A stretch of 64,000 nt of DNA. Source: an uncultured Flavobacteriaceae bacterium. Lineage in GTDB: Bacteria; Bacteroidota; Bacteroidia; Flavobacteriales; Flavobacteriaceae. Position numbers and translations under genes: made by a program. The notes under the pieces were generated by a model. It was given only the letters and a program-made list of their open reading frames with translations. It ran no database searches and was not told where the DNA came from. Below, one piece after another: positions 42,450-52,927 of this stretch; positions within the stretch are counted from its first letter, which is position 1; every line of letters begins with the position of its first letter. The stretch spans positions 149,327 to 213,326 of the forward strand of contig CANNGA010000009.1 in the NCBI GenBank assembly GCA_947504035.1, written 5' to 3'.

Positions 42450-45305
42450 TTAATGTGCTTCCAACCAATTTGCACCTGTATCTAATTCGATATCTAAAGG
42501 TACATCTAGAGTATAGGCATTTTCCATTTCTGTTTTAACCAGTGTTTTAATAGCATCCAATTCTGGTTTGTAGACATCGAATACCAATTCATCATGTACC
42601 TGCAGTAGCATTTTAGTTTTATAGCTGCCAGTTTCGAGTTTGTTGTGTATATTAATCATCGCAATTTTAATAATATCTGCCGCACTTCCCTGTATGGGAG
42701 CATTAACAGCATTACGTTCTGCAGCGCCACGTACTACGGCATTACGAGAATTGATGTCTTTTAAATAACGACGACGGCCTAAAACGGTTTGTACATATCC
42801 ATTATCTCTAGCAAAATCAACCTGTTCACTCATATAAGCACGCAGTTTAGGGTATGTGGCATAATAGGTATCTATTAACTCTTTAGATTCGGCACGAGAC
42901 AGGTTGGTTTGATTGCTCAATCCAAAAGCCGATACGCCATAAATAATACCAAAGTTTACCGTTTTAGCATTGCTACGTTGTTCTCGAGTCACTGCTTCAA
43001 GTGGCACGTTAAAGACCTTAGAGGCTGTAGAAGCATGAATGTCTTCACCATTTTGAAAAGCAGAAATCATGGTTTCTTCTTTGCTTAAGGCTGCAATGAT
43101 GCGCAATTCTATCTGTGAGTAATCTGCTGCAAGTAGGGTGTATTCATCATTTCGAGGTATAAAGGCTTTACGTACTTGTCGCCCACGTTCGGTACGAATG
43201 GGTATATTTTGAAGGTTGGGGTTGTTGCTGCTTAAGCGTCCTGTAGCCGCTACCGTTTGCATGTAATCGGTATGTACGCGCCCAGTACTTGTTTCTACTT
43301 GGTTTGGTAAGGCGTCTACATAGGTGCTTTTTAGTTTAGATAGGCCTCTGTAATCTAAAATATCTTGAATAATCGTATGGTCTTTAGCCAAATAACTTAG
43401 GACATCCTCGGCAGTAGAGTATTGCCCCGATTTGGTTTTTTTAGGTTTGTCGACTAATTTTAATTTTTCAAAAAGAATGATTCCTAATTGTTTAGGAGAG
43501 GCAATATTAAATGTTTCTCCAGCAGTCTCGTAAATGCGGGTCTCTAAGTCTGTAATGTCTTTGTTAAGTTGTTCTGCTAAGCCATTTAAAAAGGATTTAT
43601 CCAGATTGATACCTTCCAATTCCATTGCTGCTAATACACGCAATAGGGGGATTTCAATGTCATCAAATAATTTTTGAGTATTGGCATCACCTAATTCGGT
43701 TTTAAAGTGCGCTTTAAGCTGTAAGGTAATATCGGCATCTTCAACAGCGTATTCTGTTTGTTTATCAACAGGCACATCTCTCATGGACAGTTGATTTTTA
43801 CCTTTCTTGCCAATAAGTTTTGTGATGCTAATAGGCGTGTAATTTAAATAGGTCTCAGCTAAAATATCCATATTATGCCGCATATCTGGATTGATGAGAT
43901 AATGCGCTAGCATGGTATCGAATAGCGGACCTTTAACAGCGATATTATACTTTGCGAGGACTTTGATGTCGTATTTTAAGTTCTGACCTATTTTTTCAAT
44001 GTTTTCATCTTCAAAAAAGGGACGTAAAGTTTCTAAAAGTGCTTGTGTTTCGGCTTGGTCTTCAGGACATGGCAGGTAAAAACCTTTGCCTGCTTCCCAT
44101 GAAAATGCGATGCCAACTAATTCTGCGGTTAAGGGATTTAATCCCGTAGTTTCTGTGTCGAAACAAACAGAAGTTTGCTGCATTAAACTTTTAAGAAAAA
44201 AGGTTGTTGCCATACCAGGTGCAACACTTTGGTATAGGTGAGCTGTATTTTCAGCCGTATTACGACTTGTCGTTTGTGTTTTATCAGTGGTTTCAGCGTT
44301 GGAAGTGTCAGCGCCACCAAATAAAGAAAATTGACCTTCGCCAGCCCCAGATGTATCTTTAGAAGTGGTATTTGGGGTTGACTTAGAACTTGTGTTATTT
44401 GGAGTTTCAGTACTGGAAGATTCTACTGCAAAAGTTTTGGTGAAATTGTCTATAAGACGTCTAAATTCTAGTTCCTGAAATATTTCGGTAACTTTAGGAA
44501 TGTCTGGTTGGTCTAATTCAAAATCTTTAGCGTTAAATGTAACAGGGACATCTAGCATGATTGTGGCCAATTTTTTAGAAAGCAGCCCCAACTCTGCATT
44601 AGCTTCAACTTTTTCTTTCATTTTGCCTTTTAGCTGGTCTGAGTTTTCCAAAAGGCCTTCCATACTGCCAAATTGCGCAATAAATTTTTTAGCGGTTTTA
44701 TCGCCTACACCTGGAAGCCCAGGAATATTATCACTAGCATCTCCCATCATGCCCAGGTAATCGATGACCTGTAGGGGGTCTGTAACTTCAAACTTCTTTT
44801 GCACTTCAGGAATGCCCCAAGTTTCGTAACCACCACCAAAAACAGGACGGTACATGAATATGTTTTCTGAAACCAATTGTGCGAAATCTTTATCAGGTGT
44901 TACCATGTAGGTTTTATAGCCTTCTTTTTCGGCTTGTTTTGATAAAGTGCCAATAACGTCGTCGGCCTCATAGCCTTCTTTTACCATGATAGGAATATGC
45001 ATGGCCTTAAGAATATTGTAAATATGAGGTACAGCTGTTTTTATGCCTTCGGGAGTTTCATCGCGATTGGCTTTGTAGTCTTGATACATCTCCACACGGT
45101 CTGCACTGCCTCCTTTGTCGAAACAAACGGCAAGGTGGTCTGGACGCTCCCGCTTAATCACATCTAAAAGGGAATTCATAAATCCCATAATAGCAGAGGT
45201 GTCTTCACCTTTAGAATTAATACGAGGGTTTTTTATAAAGGCATAATAGCCACGAAAAATAAGTGCGTAAGCATCTACTAGAAAAAGACGTTTTTGGTCT
45301 TGCAT
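42450..45305 (-). CDS. polA: DNA polymerase I
   Basis: 951 residues. The 5'-nuclease domain covers about residues 1-290 (LFLVDAYALIFRGYYAF, GYEADDVIGTL, GLPGVGDKTAKKF), a Ser/Thr/Asn-rich low-complexity linker follows (about 292-355), then a 3'-5' exonuclease with the metal residues intact (FDTETTGL near 379, NLKYD, YAVEDAD), and the family A polymerase (motif A DYSQIELR, motif B NAKTVNFGIIYG, motif C QVHDELVFDV). It fills gaps and removes primers and, unlike many Gram-positive PolA proteins, should proofread. The linker is longer than usual. Confidence 0.97.
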   Translation of the reverse strand: MQDQKRLFLVDAYALIFRGYYAFIKNPRINSKGEDTSAIMGFMNSLLDVIKRERPDHLAVCFDKGGSADRVEMYQDYKANRDETPEGIKTAVPHIYNILKAMHIPIMVKEGYEADDVIGTLSKQAEKEGYKTYMVTPDKDFAQLVSENIFMYRPVFGGGYETWGIPEVQKKFEVTDPLQVIDYLGMMGDASDNIPGLPGVGDKTAKKFIAQFGSMEGLLENSDQLKGKMKEKVEANAELGLLSKKLATIMLDVPVTFNAKDFELDQPDIPKVTEIFQELEFRRLIDNFTKTFAVESSSTETPNNTSSKSTPNTTSKDTSGAGEGQFSLFGGADTSNAETTDKTQTTSRNTAENTAHLYQSVAPGMATTFFLKSLMQQTSVCFDTETTGLNPLTAELVGIAFSWEAGKGFYLPCPEDQAETQALLETLRPFFEDENIEKIGQNLKYDIKVLAKYNIAVKGPLFDTMLAHYLINPDMRHNMDILAETYLNYTPISITKLIGKKGKNQLSMRDVPVDKQTEYAVEDADITLQLKAHFKTELGDANTQKLFDDIEIPLLRVLAAMELEGINLDKSFLNGLAEQLNKDITDLETRIYETAGETFNIASPKQLGIILFEKLKLVDKPKKTKSGQYSTAEDVLSYLAKDHTIIQDILDYRGLSKLKSTYVDALPNQVETSTGRVHTDYMQTVAATGRLSSNNPNLQNIPIRTERGRQVRKAFIPRNDEYTLLAADYSQIELRIIAALSKEETMISAFQNGEDIHASTASKVFNVPLEAVTREQRSNAKTVNFGIIYGVSAFGLSNQTNLSRAESKELIDTYYATYPKLRAYMSEQVDFARDNGYVQTVLGRRRYLKDINSRNAVVRGAAERNAVNAPIQGSAADIIKIAMINIHNKLETGSYKTKMLLQVHDELVFDVYKPELDAIKTLVKTEMENAYTLDVPLDIELDTGANWLEAH

Positions 45306-45371
45306 GGGTTTGATTTTGAAAGAAAACCAAAACTACAAAAAGTTGCGTGTAATTCCCTTGAAACTCAAAAA

Positions 45372-47042
45372 TTAGTACGTTACATTTTGTTTATCGAGAA
45401 CTATTTTGGCGCGAAAGGCATAAAATAGTAAATAGGCAAAGCAAGCTGCAGCAATCCAATATGAAGATTGAATGTTGAAAACATCGGCCAATTTGCCTTG
45501 AACAGGAGGGATGATAGCACCTCCTAAAATCATCATAATTAAGAAAGCAGAACCTTGAGAGGTGTACTTTCCTAAACCAGCAATACTTAACGTGAAAATA
45601 CAGGGCCACATGATAGAGCAAAATAAACCTCCAGATAAAAATGCAAATAATGCGATGTTTCCAGATGAGAATAAGCCAATTAACATGGCAATAGCACCCA
45701 GTAGGCTAAAGGTTTTTAAGGTGGTTACGGGATTGTCTTTAGCATAGAAAAAGCCTAAAATTTGAACAGCGATACAAATGGAAAAGAATAAGATTTCGTC
45801 TCCAGAAAAACTGTATTTTATAGAGTTGACTAAAACAATGACCCCAAGAGCGATATAAGGGACCACAATAAGAAGTACTTTTTTTAAGCCTTTACTAGGG
45901 TTGAATACGGCGATAGCACCTACCCAACGGCCAATCATTAAACCGCCCCAATACAGTGAAATGTATTTTCCCAACTGGGAGTCATTTAGAACAGGAAGAC
46001 CTATGCCGTTTAATCCAGAATCCCCAATACTTTTTTTCAAGAGTTCTCCTAAATTACTACCTATAGTCACTTCTGCGCCAACATAGGTAAAGATAGCGAG
46101 CATGCCTAAAACGAGTTGTGGGTATTTCATAGCTCCCCAGCCTTCGGGGGCTTTAGAAGCACTAGAATTTGCTATAAAAATCGTTGCCACCACAGCAAAA
46201 AGTGTGATAAAAAGGACTATTAGGCGTCTTTGCTCTAAGCTTTCAGAAGCTTCAGTATTGCCTGAGTAGGTGCTAAAAATATAGCCAAAACAGCTAATGA
46301 CGATAAGCGTTAAAATGAGTAATAAATTCCTAGCTTTATGTGCAGGCTCAAAAGCGGTATCCGATTTAAGAGCAGGTAATTTTTTTGAAAAGTAAAATAG
46401 AGCAGCGGCAAGCAAGAATAATAGCCCCACACCAACATAAAGCCACTGTACTGTAATTAATGTAATTTTATTGGTCGTAATCATGGTTGCCAACTCACTG
46501 GTAGACCAAGATGCAGAGCCAAAAATAATAAGACTTACTACAACAGGGCCAATGGTGGTGCCAAAGGAATTAATACCACCTGCTAAGTTTAAACGGTGCG
46601 ATCCCGTTTTAGGATCTCCAAGTGCTATCACAAAAGGGTTTGCAGCAGTTTGTTGCAAGGAGAAACCTAAGCCAACAATAAATAAGACTACAAGTACAAA
46701 GTAAAACACGGCGGTTTGTCCTTGAGCTGCACCAGCTGTAGCAGGAAACATGATAAATGCACCAATGGCAGAGAGTAATAACCCATAAACAATGCCATTT
46801 TTATACCCCCAATTGTTAAGAATGTCTCGCTTTAAAGTGCTTGATAAAACAAAAAGTAAAAGCGCGCCAATGTAATAAGCACCGTAAAAGGCAAAATCAA
46901 CCAATTGCGATTGAAACTGGTCAATATTGAAATACGTTTTACAAAAAGGAATAAAAACACCGTTAGAAGCGGCAATAAATCCCCAAAAGAAGAATACAGT
47001 TACTAAAGTTGTTAAAGCTGAGGTGTTATTTTTGCTAGTCAT
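45372..47042 (-). CDS. Sugar MFS transporter (FucP / FHS family)
   Basis: 556 residues with about twelve membrane helices and two extra C-terminal ones or longer loops. The N-terminal [19 protein letters not shown] and the [19 protein letters not shown] motif are diagnostic of the fucose/glucose/galactose:H+ symporter family (FHS). It is longer than FucP (about 440), with an insertion around residues 225-330 containing an extra hydrophobic stretch. The sugar cannot be told from sequence; no kinase or regulator neighbours are present. It lies upstream of polA, 66 bases apart. Confidence 0.85.
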   Translation of the reverse strand: MTSKNNTSALTTLVTVFFFWGFIAASNGVFIPFCKTYFNIDQFQSQLVDFAFYGAYYIGALLLFVLSSTLKRDILNNWGYKNGIVYGLLLSAIGAFIMFPATAGAAQGQTAVFYFVLVVLFIVGLGFSLQQTAANPFVIALGDPKTGSHRLNLAGGINSFGTTIGPVVVSLIIFGSASWSTSELATMITTNKITLITVQWLYVGVGLLFLLAAALFYFSKKLPALKSDTAFEPAHKARNLLLILTLIVISCFGYIFSTYSGNTEASESLEQRRLIVLFITLFAVVATIFIANSSASKAPEGWGAMKYPQLVLGMLAIFTYVGAEVTIGSNLGELLKKSIGDSGLNGIGLPVLNDSQLGKYISLYWGGLMIGRWVGAIAVFNPSKGLKKVLLIVVPYIALGVIVLVNSIKYSFSGDEILFFSICIAVQILGFFYAKDNPVTTLKTFSLLGAIAMLIGLFSSGNIALFAFLSGGLFCSIMWPCIFTLSIAGLGKYTSQGSAFLIMMILGGAIIPPVQGKLADVFNIQSSYWIAAACFAYLLFYAFRAKIVLDKQNVTY

Positions 47043-47305
47043 ACTTGAATTTTATCGCTTAGAGTTCGTTTTACTGCACCTAAGATACTAAAATGTGACA
47101 TATACCACTCTTTTACCAGATTTATATCTGGGTTTAAACTCTAATGTATTTTTGTAGAGGTTTTATGCATTACCATGTTATTCCTTTTATAGGTTCTGTT
47201 TGATGTCTCACAGGTCTTAAGGATAGAAGTGCTCTAAAAAAGGTTGCGTTGCTTGTTTTAAATGTTACAGTCCTTTTTTGAACGAACTCTAAAACAATAG
47301 ACCTC

Positions 47306-50224
47306 TTATTTTTTAATAATTTGCTTTATATACCTGCCTTTATCACTTTCTACAGTAACAAAGTATACTGCTGCTTTAAGCGATTCTAAGTTAAGTGTTA
47401 GGTTTTGATTTGTATCTAAGAGGGTGTGATACACTAAAGCTCCTGTTATGCTGTACACCTTAACGCTGGACAGGGTATTGTTTTTTAGATTATCAATGTT
47501 AAGCGTGTTAATTACAGGGTTGGGGTATACGGTTAGATCTTGTAATGTGTTATTTGCAGGCACTGTACTTAAAGTTGCTTCTACTGTTATTGTAAATACA
47601 TATTGAGTAGGGTTGCCAGCTTGGTCTGCAACAGATAGGGTGACTTCGTGATTACCCACGCTAAGCGCTGTGCCTGCTGTTGGGTTTTGTATAATTTCTG
47701 TGGTTTGTGTACAATTATCTGTAGCACGGGCTGCGGCTGAAAAGTCTTCTAAACTATAGTTTCTCGTATTTCCATTAGCTATTCTTATAATAGTGCTTTC
47801 CGGTAATGTTGCTATATCGAATGCAGGCGCTGTATCGTCTGTCACGGTAATGGATTGCGCGCAAATTAAAGCGTCTCCTCCGGGCAAGGTAGCTGTCCAG
47901 TTTACAATAGTTTGCCCCAAAGGATAAGTACCTGTAGCGTTGTTAGTATTGTTAAAGTCGTTAGTTATTATAGCTTCTACTGGTTCTATTCGTGGTATAC
48001 ACAATTGAAAATAATTGCCACAATTTGGAGTGTCTATAGGAACAGAGGTATTTCGTCTTGCTCTAAAACTAAGATCTGTACCAAAGGTAGAAATCCAACC
48101 GTTCCAAAGGGCTGCTGAAATAAAAACTGGAAATGCTACATCTGTACATTCTGGTCTTATTCGCGAACGGTTAAATATAATATTGCCATCTGGCCCGTCT
48201 ATAATTAAGCGCTGTGAGGAATCAAAAAATGGGCCGTTTACTATAATATTCATTGTGAAGCCCTCTTCAACCATTACAACGTCTCGTATGGTTGTAAATG
48301 TATTGTCTAAAAGATTTCTGTTTGTAAATGTATTAAAGGGTACCGGCTCTCCACAATCAATGTTAATCACCTCACATGCTGCTGTAATACTTGGCGGTGG
48401 TACAGAAATCAAAGCTTGGCAAGCATTAGCCTCTATATTAGTTTCTATATCTGCGCTACAAGCAAAAATTGGAGTATTAGCATCGACTACTGTTACGGTT
48501 TGGGTACACGTAAAATTGCCGTTAGGTGTATTAACTGTCCAAATCACTTCGGTATTACCTACGGGGTACGTGCTTGGTGCATTGTTGCTTACTGTAAAAC
48601 CGTCGCATAATTCTCCAGGCAAATCTCCCAGAGTAACGTTGGTCGCAAAACAGTTGTCTGCATCTGTATTTACGGTTACAGGTTCTGGACAGGTTAAATT
48701 GCTTATCCCGCAAATTACCTCTAAAGTAACAGCATTTGTGGTTACTTGAACATCCCATATGCGTCCTGTTGGAAGTTCTGGAAGATTAAAATTATCGAAA
48801 TTACCTGTACTGGAATTAAAGCTAAGCACTTCAAACGCATCTCCTATCTCAGGAATATAATCATCTATAAGACTAATAGTGTAGCTCCCATTACTATTTA
48901 GCGTGGTATTCGTGACCAACCTATCAAACGCTGTTGCGCTTCTTAATTCTAAAACTACAGTGCCATTCTGCGTTAGCGCACCTGTAAGTGTGTATGTGCC
49001 TATAGGGTTAGTAGGAGAGCTTCTAGGTGCTATATTTCCAGTGTTTGTAAAGTCGCCCACGTGACTTGTGTTTCCTGCTATAGTGTGATTTGTATTCGTA
49101 AAACTTTCTACTGTTCCTGTAAAAGTTCCGTAGTTATTGAAAATGGATGTGTCTAGCCATGTCACTCTATTGGCAAAGGTTCCAAAATTATTAAACAGGG
49201 CGGTATCGACAATAGTTACATTTACATTTAATTGTCCTAATGTTGTATTAACTAATGTCGCTGTGTTAGAATTTGATATTTGGTAGTTGGTTGGCCCAGT
49301 AACAACAGCATTGTCGTTATTGGTAAAAACCCCTTCATTTAACGTAGAGTTTAAATTACTTTCAGCTTCATAACGTGCGTTTGAGGCGTTATTAAAAGTT
49401 CCTCTATTGGTTAGTCTTCCTGAAGACAGCGTAAATACACCAAAATTATCTATACGCCCAGTCGATTCGTTAATGGAATTGGTTTCGTTTCGATACGTCC
49501 CCGAATTGCTAAAAACGCCATTATTAATAAGTGATGTAACGCCTTGCATGGTTGCCCTAAATCTATTATCTATGGTGCCGTTGTTTGTAATGGGTTCTGA
49601 GGAGCTATTCCTAATTAGTGCTGTAGCCACTTCTCTATTTGTTAGAGTCCCACTTGCGCCTATAGTAACGGCATCTGTAAAACTGAAATTTCCAAAGTTT
49701 TCGACGCTACCGTTAATGGTGCCTTCAAAATCCATCGTATTAAAATTGTTCACAAAACCATTAACGCTAACAACAATTTCTGGAGAAAAGAATGTAGGGT
49801 TATTGTCAATAATTTCCAATGTTCCGTTATTTGAAAGACCTCCCGTACCGTTTATAAATAGTTTGCCACGCAGAAATACTTCAGACCAAGAATTTATGCT
49901 AAGGCTGCCACTTCCATTCATAATAACCTCTCCATTTAAAGTCAATGAATTTAAATTTATGTTGATCGTCTGGTTTGTAATTATCAAGGTGTTATCTGTT
50001 CCTATGTTAGTGCCAGGATAAGATGGTGACCAATTCGCTTGATTTGTCCAATCACCACTTCCTGAATAGGTAAATGTGGTTTGCGCATTATAGACCAAAG
50101 GCAATAGAATCAATAGACAGCATATAATAAGGTCATGATATTGACTTTTTATCAAGGTTTTATTGGGTTTGCGTAGGGTGTTAAATAAGATTAAGTTTGG
50201 TGCAATTTGGTTTGGTTGTAGCAT
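47306..50224 (-). CDS. Secreted HYR-domain protein with a T9SS sorting domain
   Basis: 972 residues. A long basic N-region precedes the signal helix (LIICCLLILLPLVYNAQ). Residues 50-440 are rich in Asn, Thr and Gly with recurrent NNGTF / NFGTF motifs, suggesting a beta-helix of the filament-like kind. Then follow at least two HYR/PKD-like segments (CPEPVTVNTDADNCFA.. and YPLGQTIVNWTATLPGGDAL..), a cysteine-bearing insert (EVINIDCGEPVPF), another Ig-like segment, and a T9SS type A tail (YPNPVINTLNIDN..). Probably an adhesin or surface protein; no enzyme is recognised. Confidence 0.8.
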   Translation of the reverse strand: MLQPNQIAPNLILFNTLRKPNKTLIKSQYHDLIICCLLILLPLVYNAQTTFTYSGSGDWTNQANWSPSYPGTNIGTDNTLIITNQTININLNSLTLNGEVIMNGSGSLSINSWSEVFLRGKLFINGTGGLSNNGTLEIIDNNPTFFSPEIVVSVNGFVNNFNTMDFEGTINGSVENFGNFSFTDAVTIGASGTLTNREVATALIRNSSSEPITNNGTIDNRFRATMQGVTSLINNGVFSNSGTYRNETNSINESTGRIDNFGVFTLSSGRLTNRGTFNNASNARYEAESNLNSTLNEGVFTNNDNAVVTGPTNYQISNSNTATLVNTTLGQLNVNVTIVDTALFNNFGTFANRVTWLDTSIFNNYGTFTGTVESFTNTNHTIAGNTSHVGDFTNTGNIAPRSSPTNPIGTYTLTGALTQNGTVVLELRSATAFDRLVTNTTLNSNGSYTISLIDDYIPEIGDAFEVLSFNSSTGNFDNFNLPELPTGRIWDVQVTTNAVTLEVICGISNLTCPEPVTVNTDADNCFATNVTLGDLPGELCDGFTVSNNAPSTYPVGNTEVIWTVNTPNGNFTCTQTVTVVDANTPIFACSADIETNIEANACQALISVPPPSITAACEVINIDCGEPVPFNTFTNRNLLDNTFTTIRDVVMVEEGFTMNIIVNGPFFDSSQRLIIDGPDGNIIFNRSRIRPECTDVAFPVFISAALWNGWISTFGTDLSFRARRNTSVPIDTPNCGNYFQLCIPRIEPVEAIITNDFNNTNNATGTYPLGQTIVNWTATLPGGDALICAQSITVTDDTAPAFDIATLPESTIIRIANGNTRNYSLEDFSAAARATDNCTQTTEIIQNPTAGTALSVGNHEVTLSVADQAGNPTQYVFTITVEATLSTVPANNTLQDLTVYPNPVINTLNIDNLKNNTLSSVKVYSITGALVYHTLLDTNQNLTLNLESLKAAVYFVTVESDKGRYIKQIIKK

Positions 50225-50594
50225 AAGATGTGTGTTTGTGTAAAGGGAGTTAAATCCACAAGGTTTTTAACAGCACATCTTTAGATCTACTATTGTATGT
50301 TGTCGTCTTTACAAAGCATTACGGATATTACTAATTTACTGTATGGTATACGGTAAACTTAAGCATAAGGCTTGGATTTAGGGTTTTAAACAATTTACAG
50401 GACTAAAATACTAAAAATCAATTAAAGAAGGTGTGTAAGAACGTGCTTCTTTTCGTTTAGGTCTATTATTGCGCTAGTCTTATTTACATGTTGTATTTTG
50501 AGTTTATTTTAGTATTTAACGCGTATTAACTTAACAAAACTATAAGATTTAGAAATGGTTAATATGGCTATATTTACCTAAAAAAATAGAAATT
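50225..50594. other. Divergent intergenic region
   Basis: 370 AT-rich bases between the minus-strand HYR gene and the plus-strand metallophosphoesterase gene. No ORF, RNA or clear repeat is visible. A TATATTTA octamer at about 50567-50574 is close to a -7 element for the plus-strand gene. Confidence 0.4.
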
Positions 50595-51824
50595 GTGCGT
50601 TTAGTCTTTGTAGTTCTCATTTTTATAATCATAGAGGTTTATGCGTTTCAAGCCTTTCGTTCTATATCAAAACATTTAGGATTAACGCTTTTGTATTGGG
50701 GGGTAACGCTGCTTGTTGTAGGGAATTGTATTGTACGTTTGTATGGAACAACCAGAGCAGACTATGGGAACCCGCAAGCATTCGCATTTGGATTTTTGAT
50801 AGCGCTTTTAGTCCCTAAGCTTATAATTATAGCCCTAATGTTTGCTGAAGATGTATTTAGGGTGCCTCAAGGCATTTTTAGATATTTTACCGAAGGCAGG
50901 AATGAAGGGGTGTCGTATTTGCCATCTCGAAGAGCTTTTCTGTCTAAATTGGCATTAGGACTTGCAGCGATTCCTTTTGGCGCCATTCTTTATGGGATGT
51001 ATAAGGGTAAATATAATTTTAAAGTGTTGGAATATACATTGCATTTCGAGGATTTACCAGAGGCCTTCGATGGGTATAAAATTACGCAGATAAGTGATGT
51101 GCATTCTGGCAGTTTTGATGATCCTGAGAAGGTGAGTTACGCTATAGATTTAATAAATGCTCAAAAGAGTGATGCTATCCTTTTTACAGGTGATATGGTG
51201 AATAATCAATCTTCTGAAATGAGGCCTTATATTCCTGTTTTTAGCAAACTGAAGGCTAACGATGGATTGTATTCGGTATTAGGGAATCACGATTATGGCG
51301 ATTATATAAGTTGGCCTTCAGAGGCTGCTAAAAAACAGAATTTAGAAGACTTAAAGCAAATTCAAAAAGAGATAGGATTTAACTTGTTGCTTAATGAAAG
51401 TCGATATATTGAGAAGAATGGCGAACGCATCGCTTTAGTAGGTGTAGAAAACTGGGGTGCTGGAGGGTTTAAAAAAGAAGGGGATTTAAAAAAGGCTGCA
51501 GCGGCTATAAATAAGGATGATTTTAAAATTTTGTTAAGTCATGACCCATCGCATTGGGAGCGGCAAGTTATTGCAGACGATTACCATTACCATCTTACTT
51601 TAAGTGGGCATACGCATGGCATGCAATTTGGGATAGAAATACCAGGTTGGTTTAAATGGAGCCCTGTAAAATGGCGCTATAAATATTGGGCAGGTATTTA
51701 TAAAGAACGCGGGCAATACATTAATGTTAACAGGGGATTTGGGTATTTAGGCTTTCCTGGACGTGTAGGGATATGGCCAGAAATAACAGTGATAGTGCTT
51801 AAAAAAGGGACGCATAGTGCTTAA
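50595..51824 (+). CDS. Membrane-anchored metallophosphoesterase
   Basis: 409 residues starting at a GTG; no in-frame ATG fits the N-terminus, and the first helix begins directly (LVFVVLIFIIIEVYAFQ). Four hydrophobic helices (about residues 1-20, 30-50, 67-90, 115-137) anchor a calcineurin-like domain facing the outer side. Metal motifs are complete: D168 and H170 in ISDVHSG, GDMVNNQ, GNHDYG, and SGHTHGMQFG near the end. Family members include YkuE/YaeI-type lipid or peptidoglycan phosphodiesterases; the substrate is unknown. Confidence 0.88.
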   Translation: MRLVFVVLIFIIIEVYAFQAFRSISKHLGLTLLYWGVTLLVVGNCIVRLYGTTRADYGNPQAFAFGFLIALLVPKLIIIALMFAEDVFRVPQGIFRYFTEGRNEGVSYLPSRRAFLSKLALGLAAIPFGAILYGMYKGKYNFKVLEYTLHFEDLPEAFDGYKITQISDVHSGSFDDPEKVSYAIDLINAQKSDAILFTGDMVNNQSSEMRPYIPVFSKLKANDGLYSVLGNHDYGDYISWPSEAAKKQNLEDLKQIQKEIGFNLLLNESRYIEKNGERIALVGVENWGAGGFKKEGDLKKAAAAINKDDFKILLSHDPSHWERQVIADDYHYHLTLSGHTHGMQFGIEIPGWFKWSPVKWRYKYWAGIYKERGQYINVNRGFGYLGFPGRVGIWPEITVIVLKKGTHSA

Positions 51825-51966
51825 TTGAAAGGAAATGTTATATTTACTTTGAAATTGTTTACTTTTATAAACGACCAAAGGTAAACCCATACGTTGTATA
51901 GTGCTTATGAAAACCGTTCCAAGGCTAAAAGCGTTTTGTACACTGTTTGGATTAAAACATTAAAAT

Positions 51967-52263
51967 ATGTCAAAATTTGGAGAATTAATAGATGTCGACA
52001 TTCCTATTTTGTTTGATTTTTATGCAGAATGGAACGATCAATCTACAGCAATGCATCCTGTACTAAAAGATGTAGCTGCTGCACTTGGTGATAAGGCCAA
52101 AGTTATCAAAATTGATATTGAAAAGAATCAAGAACTTGCCGATGCTTTAAGAGTGAAAAGCTTACCAACGCTTATTATATACAAAGATGGGGAAATGAAA
52201 TGGCGCCAAAGCGGAGAGTTAGGAGCTAATACGATTATAGGTATTCTTCAAGATTATTTTTAA
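51967..52263 (+). CDS. Thioredoxin-fold protein lacking the CxxC active site
   Basis: 98 residues with the thioredoxin fold: the FDFYAEW strand, IKIDIEKNQELADALRV helix, the cis-proline loop (SLPTL, Pro67) and the glycine-rich G-E-L-G end. The active-site WCGPC is replaced by W22-N23-D24-Q25-S26, and there is no cysteine in the protein. It cannot work as a disulfide reductase; a structural, chaperone or binding role is the inference. The stop overlaps the stop of the converging deacetylase gene. Confidence 0.82.
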   Translation: MSKFGELIDVDIPILFDFYAEWNDQSTAMHPVLKDVAAALGDKAKVIKIDIEKNQELADALRVKSLPTLIIYKDGEMKWRQSGELGANTIIGILQDYF

Positions 52264-52913
52264 AAAGGCAATACTTCAAAGCGAAATCCTTTATTTGTAA
52301 AGTGCTCTAAAACTTTTGGGAGCGCGTATTGCATATTCTTAGACGCTTTAATACTATCGTGAAATACGATAATACTTCCATTTTCTGCTTTAGAGATAAC
52401 ATGTTTTAAACAGGCCGTTTTAGTAGTGCTTTGTTGCCAATCAAATGAAAGTATATCCCACATTATAATTTTATAACCCGAGGCTATTAAGGGCTTGGCT
52501 TGAGAGCCTGTTAGTTTGCCGTAGGGAGGTCTAAATAGCTTAGTAGCGTTGAAATTTGTATGTTTTGTTTCAACGTCTATAAGTTGCTGTGCGTTTTCAA
52601 TATCATTTAAGTATGCTGCTTTAGGAGTGCTCCACCCTTTTAAATGCTGTTGTGTGTGGTTACCTATAAGATGCCCTTTATCTAAGATCTTTCTAAAAAT
52701 TTCAGGATGTTTTTGGATGTTGTTTCCAATGCAAAAAAAGGTAGCCTTAGCATTGTATTGCTCTAAGGTGTCTAAAGTCCAAGCCGTGATTTCTGGAGTA
52801 GGCCCATCATCAAAAGTAAGGTATAATACCTTTTCTAAAGTTGTAAAATTCCATACGTAGTTAGGGTATAGTCGTTTTACAACTTTAGGGGTTTTTACTG
52901 GTATTATAGGCAT
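52260..52913 (-). CDS. Polysaccharide deacetylase (NodB homology domain)
   Basis: 217 residues. Family CE4 motifs are complete: LTFDDGP (Asp35, Asp36), the metal-binding H86-x3-H90 (GNHTQQH), RPPYGK, and DILSFDWQQS near the end, so it should remove acetyl groups from N-acetylated sugars such as peptidoglycan or chitin fragments. There is no signal peptide or long N-terminal helix, which is unusual for an envelope enzyme. It follows the DUF2723 gene by 14 bases and is probably co-transcribed with it. Confidence 0.9.
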   Translation of the reverse strand: MPIIPVKTPKVVKRLYPNYVWNFTTLEKVLYLTFDDGPTPEITAWTLDTLEQYNAKATFFCIGNNIQKHPEIFRKILDKGHLIGNHTQQHLKGWSTPKAAYLNDIENAQQLIDVETKHTNFNATKLFRPPYGKLTGSQAKPLIASGYKIIMWDILSFDWQQSTTKTACLKHVISKAENGSIIVFHDSIKASKNMQYALPKVLEHFTNKGFRFEVLPF

Positions 52914-52927
52914 AGTGTTGCCATGGT

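Noticed and set aside
48015..48749. Plus-strand open frame of 244 codons inside the HYR gene
   Set aside because: A shadow of the minus-strand HYR protein, whose domains and sorting tail are recognisable.
49407..50021. Plus-strand open frame of 204 codons inside the HYR gene
   Set aside because: Shadow of the same gene; the repetitive asparagine-rich coding leaves long open frames on the other strand.
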